64,000 bases of DNA from Gammaproteobacteria bacterium (GTDB taxonomy: Bacteria > Pseudomonadota > Gammaproteobacteria > Pseudomonadales > Pseudohongiellaceae), in the NCBI GenBank assembly GCA_008081045.1, contig VMDC01000021.1:1-64000 (forward strand), given 5' to 3'. The notes beneath the pieces were generated by a model. The model was not told the DNA's origin. It saw only the letters and a list, made by a program, of their open reading frames with translations, and ran no database searches. Positions 29,701-37,021 of this stretch are shown here, piece by piece (position 1 is the first letter of the stretch; each line of letters opens with the position of its first letter). A program made the translations under genes and the position numbers.

Positions 29701-30350
29701 CGCTGTAACTCGAGGTCGCCGGGCTCTACTGAAATTTCAATTTCCGGCAGGAATTCGGTGACAGCCAGTGGCTCGGAGATCGCGAAAGGCCAGGCCAGAC
29801 GGGCACCTGACTTCAGCAGTGATTCTGAATTCAGGAACATTGCCGAAATCACGGAGACGACCGCGACGGCGGCGGCAAGTGTCATCCAGGATTGCTGCGC
29901 GGGTGCCACCGTTTCAACCCTGCGCTGCTGCTCGACCACATGGGTCTGCGCATCTTCCCAGAGCTGCTGGATGAATTGCTGCGACACTCCCGCACGACCG
30001 AATTTGAGGTCGTCTTCGCTGAACTCCAGAGAAGTCAGCAGGCGCTGCTCAAAGTCCGGTATGTGGTCCTCAACATAATGCGCCAGGATCCGGTCATCCG
30101 TGTGGCGACGGCGAAGCAGGCGCAGGAACCGGGCCGTGATCAGAAGTATGGCGAACACGGCCAGTCCGAACAGGATGATAGAGCCTAACTTATCGGGCTC
30201 CAGCCACGCGCCCACCAAGCTGACAGACAAAGCCGAGACGGCCAGAGCAATGACAAAAAGACTCGCAGCCTTGACAAAGAAAAACCTCGCGCGGCGACGG
30301 CGAAGCTGCTGGAGTGTCTGTCGGAGACTTGCGATGGTTGGTGTGGTCAT
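26739..30350 (-). CDS. DUF4175-family giant membrane protein with Gln-rich coiled coil
   Basis: 1203 residues, first gene of the operon. Two membrane helices near the N-terminus (about 27-48 and 57-76) and one around 155-172 anchor a periplasmic beta-rich part (about 200-540) typical of DUF4175. From about 560 to 1130 the chain is extremely Gln/Arg/Glu/Ser-rich and predicted coiled coil, with Gly-rich patches. It resembles a long periplasmic tether or scaffold. The low-complexity part makes exact domain borders uncertain. Confidence 0.82.
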   Translation of the reverse strand: MTTPTIASLRQTLQQLRRRRARFFFVKAASLFVIALAVSALSVSLVGAWLEPDKLGSIILFGLAVFAILLITARFLRLLRRRHTDDRILAHYVEDHIPDFEQRLLTSLEFSEDDLKFGRAGVSQQFIQQLWEDAQTHVVEQQRRVETVAPAQQSWMTLAAAVAVVSVISAMFLNSESLLKSGARLAWPFAISEPLAVTEFLPEIEISVEPGDLELQRGSSVTIIARVSNAAPDSIDLRLQDDNVNWQAVSMNRDGSGSNSATYSYFIPSLQADTTYYVAFEERGQQSSPQYQINLFDLPQIEQINLAFDYPDYTRLTDTTEEGSGDMIVPEGTQVALDIQFNKAIATARVEFGESYRDSEGGGSELTAYPDLDLEIDGDIGSASFTVTRDGVYRIFATDLAGLESQEPLDYFIRTIEDAPPELSLRRPGRDQEVMPLEEVVLEVDASDDYGLSEFTLNYSVVGSDEVEVDFLSEANVRSVSGSELIYLEDLEVEPGDFVSYFLTLADNNGLDGPAEVISDIYFLQIIPTDQEFRRNPGMSGGQGAGGGQGGDSSALVSVQKDIIAATWKLRNRQSEVSPEEFGADAEIIAESQREATGRARMSIDRLAERLNFSDDTYDSAVENLSLAIEQMNLAAGELDKVQITSALQPEQLALQYILKAEANINRTNISMQQGGGGGGGGSAQQEREDLRELFEMEMGQLENRYETPNSRGGGSQQNQQEIDKLEELARRQEGLTRAQRNLARREDQMTEEQKRRELERLMRQQEQLSREVAQLAQQMSRGQQSGQSTPQNGSQSQSASGGSASAAQQRDSAIQRAAQQMQEAAESDSASIAAARSQKALENLRQQQQQLNEQGERSVNQLAQNLGQRGQQLLQQQRQLQERIAETSRQQGLGQTRQSVRNDEGLQELIQAQQQQQRDLEEIEDMLRAIIARGSNEDQRLMSQAQEASRDLRPIREEMSTSSRVLRNGMVNLAVDIEEEIEDQLIALADSLAGLDPANQGSESDQLQRAAEDAENLREQIESLQQQALAFNDSGSELGTQPSLRDMREQLQRSQQLAEQLQNQLRDQARGGQQSTQAGQAGARGNRQQIGGARGESEQRAGMGGAINTDGNNLPWGNARSIRQQLTQQDIEDFINQPELFRQLLQPIVELEGALRAQAELDNINNKLYASFDEEVPEEYRDLVQEYYRVLSEGQGSNSPRQ

Positions 30351-30822
30351 TAGGTCCAGTTGGAAGTGTGATTGCCGGCGTACAGCGGTTGGGCCGACAA
30401 CCGATCCCGAGGTGATTTTATCCTGCTGTCAGTCGTCCCGTTGTCACCTGGAGACTCATGCAGGCCGCTTTAAATCCTGTCGTGAGCAGCAGCCCAACTG
30501 CGCCTCAAATTTGACGCCGGACCGTTTCAACTATCCCACTAACCAGACTGGAGAGCAAGGCTTACGGGCGTCGCCTTCGACGCCGGGCGGGACTCCCTTT
30601 GCAAACTGGCGCTATTGAGCAAAAAGCGCAGAGAAACACCTAAGACTTGCCATTGACTGGTCAGCAAATCTGCTTGTCAGCTTCTGCGAAAAAGCCTAAG
30701 CGGCTACCGGTTAGGGTAGCACCAGCGCGTCAGAAAGGCGCGCCGCTCGGATCAAAACAGCCGTACCAGGCACAAAAACGGTGGGCTCTCAGGAACAGAT
30801 ACGGAGAGCGGAACCGGCCGGT
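30351..30822. other. Gene-free region upstream of the eight-gene operon
   Basis: About 470 bases between the Nudix gene and the DUF4175 gene, both on the minus strand. It should carry the promoter of the eight-gene operon. It contains a perfect hairpin GGCGTCG-CCTT-CGACGCC at 30567-30584, and a 14-base palindrome GAACCGGCCGGTTC at 30811-30824 that touches the Nudix stop. Small open frames here do not look coding. No RNA gene was recognised. Confidence 0.5.
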
Positions 30823-31416
30823 TCAGCTTGAGAAGCAACCCATTTCTTCCGGGCGATAGTATGAAGAATTTTCCGGAAACACCCGAATGCCGGCCTGCGC
30901 CACCCCGGACAACAGCGACGACAGCGTCGCGTGACCTGACAGGTCTCGCAAGGTTGTCACGGTCGGCCGGGGCAAGACCATGGAATCATTCTCAGCTGCG
31001 GCGATCGCCGCGTCGGGGCTGAGCCATCTGAAATCCAGAATTTCATCGTTATCGACGCTTACCTCTACCGCTTCATGCAGGGGACACAGGAAAAACCAGG
31101 TACAGAAGCGCCGCGGTAATTTAGGTGGCGTCGTCCAGTGCGCGGTATGAATCAGCTGATCTTCACAGATTTCAATCCCGGCTTCTTCACGGGTTTCCCG
31201 GACCGCTGCACGAAGCGCGGCGGGATATTCCAGTCTTCGCGATTCATCATCGCCAAAATCCTCATCATCCAGCCTGCCACCGGGGAAGACCCAGTGCCCT
31301 CCATGGAACACCAGCCTCGAATTTCGCTGCACCAGAAGCACTTCAAGTTCTTGCTGCCGGACATTTTCCCGGATCAGAACAACCGTCGCCGCGGGCACTG
31401 GCTCGATATCAGTCAT
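30823..31416 (-). CDS. Nudix hydrolase
   Basis: 197-residue Nudix-fold protein that would cleave a nucleoside diphosphate linked to another group. The Nudix box is split: WVFPGGRLDDED starts it, and REtREEAGIEI completes the catalytic helix after an insertion of about twelve residues. The C-terminal half resembles the NUDT19/RppH-unlike, CoA- or sugar-nucleotide-type branch, but the substrate is not predictable. Confidence 0.8.
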   Translation of the reverse strand: MTDIEPVPAATVVLIRENVRQQELEVLLVQRNSRLVFHGGHWVFPGGRLDDEDFGDDESRRLEYPAALRAAVRETREEAGIEICEDQLIHTAHWTTPPKLPRRFCTWFFLCPLHEAVEVSVDNDEILDFRWLSPDAAIAAAENDSMVLPRPTVTTLRDLSGHATLSSLLSGVAQAGIRVFPENSSYYRPEEMGCFSS

Positions 31417-31575
31417 CTTAACTCCTACTGAGCAAAGGGCTAATTCATAATGCGCCCTATCATAGCGAATAATTGGGTTTGCGGGCAGCAGGCGCGCAGC
31501 ATAGAATCTCGGGGCACTTTACATAGCCCACACACTGATGAGTTATCCATCCTCAGAAAGTAAAAAGGAATCGAA

Positions 31576-32448
31576 ATGACAATAAGTTTTGAAGGTCGCG
31601 TCGCCATAGTCACAGGCGCCGGCGGCGGATTAGGCAAGCAACACGCACTAGAACTTGGCAGGCGAGGCGCGAAGGTCGTGGTTAATGACCTGGGCGGATC
31701 TGTCGACGGCAGCGGTGGATCTGCCTCGGCCGCGGAACTCGTTGCGCAGGAAATCGTGGATAATGGCGGTACCGCCATTGCGAGCGGCGCCTCGGTTACT
31801 GATCTTGATGCCGTGCAGGACATGGTTCAGAGCACGCTTTCCAAATGGGGCCGTATTGACATCGCAGTCAACAATGCGGGCATTCTGCGCGACAAGACAT
31901 TCGCCAAGCTGGAGCTTGAAAACTGGCACGCAGTCATTGATGTACACCTGACCGGCAGCGTGAACGTCACCAAATGCGTTTGGCCAATTATGACCGAGCA
32001 GAACTATGGCCGGCTGGTCATGACCACTTCCACTTCTGGCCTGTTCGGCAATTTTGGGCAGAGTAACTACGGGGCCGCCAAGCTCGGACTGGTCGGCTTT
32101 ATGAACACCCTGCGCCACGAAGGGGCCAAATACAACATCTTCACCAACAGTATCGCACCGATCGCGGCAACGCGAATGACTGTCGACCTCCCCGGATTTG
32201 AAGACAGCGCGGAGCGCCTGGCGCCCGAACTGGTCACGCCTGCAGTTGTCTTCCTGTGCAGCGAACAGGCCCCGAACGGCCGGATCATTCAGGCTGCCGG
32301 CGGTCGCTACTACTCAGCAGACGTCAGGGAAAATGTTGGTGTAGATCTCGGCACCGGCGCCAGTGTTGAGGACATTGCCGAAAACATCGAAAGTATCCTC
32401 GACATGAGCGAAACCAAGGGCATTCTGGAGCGCACTCCGCATCGCTAA
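31576..32448 (+). CDS. SDR dehydrogenase of the multifunctional-enzyme (MFE-2/Fox2) type
   Basis: 290-residue SDR resembling the (3R)-hydroxyacyl-CoA dehydrogenase part of peroxisomal multifunctional enzyme 2. It begins MTISFEGRVAIVTGAGGGLG (Rossmann motif), continues VVVNDLGGSVDGSG and NNAGILRDKTF, and has the catalytic YGAAK about 160 residues in. Bacterial stand-alone versions act in beta-oxidation or steroid breakdown. AAAAGGA lies upstream of the ATG. No partner hydratase is adjacent. Confidence 0.88.
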   Translation: MTISFEGRVAIVTGAGGGLGKQHALELGRRGAKVVVNDLGGSVDGSGGSASAAELVAQEIVDNGGTAIASGASVTDLDAVQDMVQSTLSKWGRIDIAVNNAGILRDKTFAKLELENWHAVIDVHLTGSVNVTKCVWPIMTEQNYGRLVMTTSTSGLFGNFGQSNYGAAKLGLVGFMNTLRHEGAKYNIFTNSIAPIAATRMTVDLPGFEDSAERLAPELVTPAVVFLCSEQAPNGRIIQAAGGRYYSADVRENVGVDLGTGASVEDIAENIESILDMSETKGILERTPHR

Positions 32449-32470
32449 GCCCGGACACCTCACATGAATC

Positions 32471-32495
32471 GCGCACCGGAGGCTTTCCGGTGCGC
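32471..32495. repeat. Perfect 10-base-pair hairpin after the SDR gene
   Basis: GCGCACCGGA (32471-32480) pairs exactly with TCCGGTGCGC (32486-32495) around the loop GGCTT, 23 bases after the SDR stop. No T tract follows, so it may be a rho-type or processing hairpin instead of a simple terminator. Confidence 0.55.
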
Positions 32496-32548
32496 TCGGG
32501 TGACCGACCGGGAGTCCTTCAGAGCCTGAATCGCGAGCCGGAGTTGGC

Positions 32549-33682
32549 ATGCGCAAACGTCTTCTGCTGTTGTCCGCCTATGATGCGCCCAGCCATGCTT
32601 ATTGGCGACATCAGCTGAGAAACCAGCTCACCGAATTCGAGTGGACGGAGCTTAGTCTGCCCCCGAGATACTTTAACTGGCGAATCCGCGGCAATGCCAT
32701 GCAGTGGGCGTCGACAGAAAGCGACAGGTTAGCGAGAGACTACGATCTCGTTCTGGCCACCTCAATGGTAGATCTCGCCAGTCTGCGCGGGCTGGTCCCG
32801 AAATTAGCAGCCGCCCCCTCCCTTCTCTACTTTCATGAAAATCAGTTCGCCTATCCGGCGGGGCGCCAGCGTCACGATAACATTGAGCCCCAGATCGTCC
32901 CTCTTTACGCCGCCTTATGTGCAGATATGATCGTCTTTAATTCGGCTTTCAACCGAGACACGTGCAGGGAGGGCGTCCGGCAGCTGGCAAAACGCTTGCC
33001 TGAAGGTTTGCCCGCGCAACTGTTTACGAAGCTCGACGCCGCCGGGGTGCTGCCGGTGCCCGTGATCAGTGCAGGCGACAGCCATTCCAGCCGGACAGCA
33101 CTGCCAACAGATTCGCCCATGGAAATTGTCTGGAATCATCGCTGGGAATATGACAAGGGAATCGAATTACTGGCGCATATCATCGAGCAGGTGAAACAAA
33201 CAGGCCTAAGATACCGCTTCCACATTGTGGGCCAGCAGTTTCGCCACAGGCCTGAAGCCTTTGAAGAAATCGACCGGCACCTGAATGAAATCAGCGCACA
33301 CTTCGACATGCCCAGGGGAAACTTCGGATATATCGAAGATACAGACCGGTATCAGGCCTTGCTGACATCGTGTCACGTTGTACTCTCAACGGCAAAGCAC
33401 GACTTTCAGGGGCTCTCCGTACAGCAGGCTTGCCTGGCCGGATGCCAGGCTGCTGTGCCGGATGCTCTGGCCTATCCGGAGTACATACCCCCTGCATTCC
33501 GCTATCGGACCTGCGAGGATAGCCGGCAAACGGCCACTGCTGCGGTGTCACTACTCAGGGATATCAGGAGCAGGCTGGAAGATGGGGCATGGAGCAAAAT
33601 TGATCTCAGCGCCTACTCAGGCCGGAACCTGCTGAATCGCTATCGCGACGTATTTCGCTCTCTGATCAACAATTCATCCTAA
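32549..33682 (+). CDS. Glycosyltransferase resembling tRNA-queuosine mannosyltransferase
   Basis: 377-residue GT-B enzyme. The N-terminus (LLLSAYDAPSHAYWRHQL, then FHENQFAYP) matches the domain once called DUF3524 in the family of human GTDC1/QTMAN, which attaches mannose to queuosine in tRNA-Asp. The C-terminal half is a glycosyltransferase-1 Rossmann domain (WNHRWEYDKG, then LSTAKHDFQGLSVQQA). The window also holds tgt, needed for queuosine, though not adjacent. It overlaps the convergent mltD gene by four bases. Specificity is inference. Confidence 0.78.
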   Translation: MRKRLLLLSAYDAPSHAYWRHQLRNQLTEFEWTELSLPPRYFNWRIRGNAMQWASTESDRLARDYDLVLATSMVDLASLRGLVPKLAAAPSLLYFHENQFAYPAGRQRHDNIEPQIVPLYAALCADMIVFNSAFNRDTCREGVRQLAKRLPEGLPAQLFTKLDAAGVLPVPVISAGDSHSSRTALPTDSPMEIVWNHRWEYDKGIELLAHIIEQVKQTGLRYRFHIVGQQFRHRPEAFEEIDRHLNEISAHFDMPRGNFGYIEDTDRYQALLTSCHVVLSTAKHDFQGLSVQQACLAGCQAAVPDALAYPEYIPPAFRYRTCEDSRQTATAAVSLLRDIRSRLEDGAWSKIDLSAYSGRNLLNRYRDVFRSLINNSS

Positions 33683-35928
33683 TCAACTCTCTCGAGCAAC
33701 GGGAAAACTATCGGCTGCCCGATCTGGATTCGATTGAAATCAAGCTCCGGATTGTACTGTCTCACCAGCCAGATCGGAGAAGAGTATCGCCTGCGCGCGA
33801 TGGTGCTGATGTTATCTCCGCGGCGAACCTCGTAGGTTTCGACGTTCTGTATTCGATAGCTGGCAAAGAATTCTTGCTGCAGCGTCGAGTGAAACTCCCG
33901 TCGGGCCCGTTCGAATTCAGCGATGTTCACCTTGCTGAAATCAAGTCGCAACCGATTGCCGATGATCACCGGGTCTCTGAATGCCATATTGTTCAGTCGC
34001 CGGATATCCCAGGCCCGTATACCGAGCCAATCGGCATAGTGCCCCAGCGTTTCACTGGCTTGAATTTCGATGGTGTTATCGCGGCTCACTGAATAGTCAG
34101 ACGGGTCTGCTGAGAGATCTTCAACCAGCTGCTGATTCGCTTCAGCGACGTCGACCGCAGGATCAATCGCCTCTGCAATTTCATCGGCCGCCGTTACCTC
34201 TGAATCCAGCGCCGCGTTATCCGGCAGCACCGCGGCCGGTGGCAACAGTTCCTCGACCAGCGCCAGATCCATCACCGGCTCGAGGGCCGGAACTGCGCTT
34301 ATCGTGTCCGCCTCGGCCTCCGGATTCCGGCTCGCCACGGGAATTTCCTCTTCGGTGACCTGCGCAAGCCCTTCAGCAGCCGCCCGTTCGCTCTCCGGCT
34401 CCGGCGGCCGATCAGGTTCATTTGCAGCAGTAGCGCGGGACTGATCCTCGAAACCGGGTAACTGCAGGTTCTGCCCCGGATAGATTCTGTTTCGATCAGC
34501 AATGCCATTCAGACTCAGAACCTGCTGTTCTGACACGCCGAAACGTGATGCGATCACCGAGATCGTGTCTCCCCGTCTGACCGTATACTGACCGTCCTGA
34601 GCAGCCAGCTCTCCGAGCGTCTGATCCGCAACCGCGTTATCCTGGGGGAGCAAGAGCCGCTGCCCGATTTGGATGCGGTTGCGGCTGCGCAGTTGATTCA
34701 GGGCAACCAGACGCCCAACGGTCGTGTTGAAACGCCGTGCGATGACCGACAGGCTGTCACCTCGCTCCACCACATAGGCGACATCAGGCGTTTGCACTGC
34801 AAATTTATAGTCATCAGAAATCAATGCCAGGACGTTTTCCTCTGCGACCACGCCTTCGCGCAGTTTAACGGGAAAACCTCTGGGGATCCGTTTGTTGCCC
34901 TCCCAGACGGCCGGTCGCAGAGCACGGTTATCAGCTTGCAACTGTTCCAGACTGATCCCTACGGAGCGTGCGAATATCTCTGCATCAATGAAAGCGTCCG
35001 TCACCACCGTCCTGAAGACCGGCGCCGGATCAAAGTTAACATCACCGAAATAGTCGGAGGCCCTGTTCTCGACGTCCAGTACCGCGAGGAACTGCGCGTA
35101 GAAATTTCTCGAGGCGAAACCAAATGCCCGACCTCGGTAGTTGGCTACAATCGTTTCAATGTCGGTCGTACCGGTCTCTCTGACAGCCCGGGCAATGCCT
35201 CCGGCCCCGTGATTGTAGGCAGTCAGTGCCAGCGGCCAGGTGCCAAGCACTGAATGGTTGTACTCCAGCAGACTCATGGCCGCATTCGATGCAATGTAAG
35301 GGTCCATCCGCTCATCAACAATGTGGTCAATACGCATAAAACGCTGACCGGTCGCGCGACCGAATTGCCACATCCCCGCGGCAGCAGCGCTGGAGTAGGC
35401 ATTCGGGTTAAACGAAGATTCTACGTGGGGAAGTACCGCAAGCTCCGCGGGCAGGCCCTTTTCCCGGATGACGGCGTCGATGTGCTGCCGGTAAGCACCC
35501 GAGCGGCGCAGGCCACCCAAAAAGCGATCCGACTGCCCGAGTTGAAAGCGGACATTGTCGACGGCCTCGCGCAGAACGTCGTTGCTGACATCTTCCGGCC
35601 AGAGAGACAGGATTTGCCGCTGACCTTCGGACAGGCCGCTTCGTTTGCCGCCGGCCAAGACACGCAGATCTGTTTGAATCTGGTTACGCCGGTTTTCAAT
35701 CTGACGCCGGTCAAGCGGCATCCTGTCGTAAACCACAGCCAGATTCCGCGCGTCATGAAGAAAACCGCTCTGGGTATCGACCTCGGTATATACGCGAGTC
35801 CAGAAACGCACGGCCGGTTCCAGCTCCGGTGGACGCGGAAACAACTGCGAATCCTGTGCTGCTCCGTGTGCCGACAGCAGCGAAAAGAAGAGGGTTATGA
35901 TTGAAATCGAGCGGAAATCCAAAAGCAT
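33679..35928 (-). CDS. mltD: Membrane-bound lytic murein transglycosylase D with LysM repeats
   Basis: 749 residues from ATG 35928, which yields a signal peptide (LLDFRSISIITLFFSLLSA); the longer frame from 36051 is rejected. The SLT catalytic domain lies at about 155-300 with the catalytic Glu in HVESSFNPNA and the typical SAAAAGMWQF and TAYNHGAGG motifs. Two LysM modules follow (around 420-465 and 485-530), then an acidic Ala/Glu/Pro-rich linker, then another LysM-like segment (VRRGDNISTIARR) near the C-terminus. It cleaves peptidoglycan glycan strands. No lipobox Cys is obvious at the signal end. Confidence 0.9.
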   Translation of the reverse strand: MLLDFRSISIITLFFSLLSAHGAAQDSQLFPRPPELEPAVRFWTRVYTEVDTQSGFLHDARNLAVVYDRMPLDRRQIENRRNQIQTDLRVLAGGKRSGLSEGQRQILSLWPEDVSNDVLREAVDNVRFQLGQSDRFLGGLRRSGAYRQHIDAVIREKGLPAELAVLPHVESSFNPNAYSSAAAAGMWQFGRATGQRFMRIDHIVDERMDPYIASNAAMSLLEYNHSVLGTWPLALTAYNHGAGGIARAVRETGTTDIETIVANYRGRAFGFASRNFYAQFLAVLDVENRASDYFGDVNFDPAPVFRTVVTDAFIDAEIFARSVGISLEQLQADNRALRPAVWEGNKRIPRGFPVKLREGVVAEENVLALISDDYKFAVQTPDVAYVVERGDSLSVIARRFNTTVGRLVALNQLRSRNRIQIGQRLLLPQDNAVADQTLGELAAQDGQYTVRRGDTISVIASRFGVSEQQVLSLNGIADRNRIYPGQNLQLPGFEDQSRATAANEPDRPPEPESERAAAEGLAQVTEEEIPVASRNPEAEADTISAVPALEPVMDLALVEELLPPAAVLPDNAALDSEVTAADEIAEAIDPAVDVAEANQQLVEDLSADPSDYSVSRDNTIEIQASETLGHYADWLGIRAWDIRRLNNMAFRDPVIIGNRLRLDFSKVNIAEFERARREFHSTLQQEFFASYRIQNVETYEVRRGDNISTIARRRYSSPIWLVRQYNPELDFNRIQIGQPIVFPLLERVD

Positions 35929-36058
35929 CTTAGCCTGTATTTCACTATGGACCTGGCTGCGCAAACGATAGCAGCTATCACTGGACTCGCCAAGCGTGAC
36001 CCACTGCTGCCGACAGGCACCCTGCTGGGGTTTTAGCAGGCGAACAGCCACCCGGCCG

Positions 36059-37009
36059 TCAAGGCAGATCGTCCAGTTCCGCTCCTTCTTTAACCGGGAT
36101 CATCAAATCTTCACGAGTGACATTCATATAAATAATGACATTGGAAGCAATGTAGATAGAGCTGTAAGTTCCGATGACAACCCCGATGATGAGCGCGATG
36201 GCGAAGCCCTGAGTGGACTCACCCCCGATAAACAGAATGGAGAATAAAACCAGTAGCGTAGTCAGTGACGTAATCAGGGTTCGGCTCAGGGTCTGATTCA
36301 GGGATGCGTTGACCATCTCGATGGGTGACCCTTTGCGCAAACGCCGGAAGTTTTCCCTTATACGGTCTGAAACAACAATGGTGTCATTCAGCGAATAGCC
36401 TATGATAGCGAGCATGGCAGCCAGCGTATTCAGGTTAAATTCCATTTGAAATACGGAGAAGATCCCAAGGGTAATGATCAGGTCGTGCGCCAGGGCCACA
36501 ACCGCACCCACTGAAAATTTAAACTGAAAGCGCACGGCGATATAGACCATGATAATACCCAGCGCGACCAGCATGCCGAGCCCACCCTGCTCTGCCAGTT
36601 CTTCTCCGACCTTCGCGCTGACATAGTCAGACCCGAGCAGCGTGACCTGACTTTGGGTTTCCTGCTGCAGCATGGCAGCCAGGGATTCACCAACCTGAGC
36701 CGCCTGTTCCGCCTGATCCTGTTCTGCGACCGAACTGTCTACCGGTAGAAGCACCCGGATATCACGGTCAGACCCGAACGTTACGACAACGGCATCCTCA
36801 TATCCGTTTTGCTGCAGCGTCAGATTTACCTGATCAAGATCAACGGTCTGGGAATAGTTCAGACGCACCGATGTGCCACTGGTAAAGTCCAGCCCGAAAT
36901 TCAACGAATTCACGAGCAGTGAAATCACCGAAACAACAGCGAGCAACGCAGAGATGCCGGCCGCGATCCTGCGGACTCCCATAAAATCAATTTCGGTTCT
37001 TGACAGCAT
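36059..37009 (-). CDS. secF: Protein-export membrane protein SecF
   Basis: 316-residue SecF with six expected membrane helices and a periplasmic domain between helices 1 and 2. Hallmarks are FGLDFTSGTSVRL (first periplasmic loop) and the helix block with LAIIGYSLNDTIVVSDRIREN. With SecD and YajC it pulls secreted proteins across the inner membrane using the proton gradient. It lies 12 bases after secD in the usual order. Confidence 0.97.
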   Translation of the reverse strand: MLSRTEIDFMGVRRIAAGISALLAVVSVISLLVNSLNFGLDFTSGTSVRLNYSQTVDLDQVNLTLQQNGYEDAVVVTFGSDRDIRVLLPVDSSVAEQDQAEQAAQVGESLAAMLQQETQSQVTLLGSDYVSAKVGEELAEQGGLGMLVALGIIMVYIAVRFQFKFSVGAVVALAHDLIITLGIFSVFQMEFNLNTLAAMLAIIGYSLNDTIVVSDRIRENFRRLRKGSPIEMVNASLNQTLSRTLITSLTTLLVLFSILFIGGESTQGFAIALIIGVVIGTYSSIYIASNVIIYMNVTREDLMIPVKEGAELDDLP

Positions 37010-37021
37010 CTCTGGTCCTGC

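Noticed and set aside
30100-30859. Small plus-strand open frames near the start of the DUF4175 gene and upstream
   Set aside because: Composition is not protein-like, no ribosome binding sites, and they overlap a strong coding frame or hairpins.
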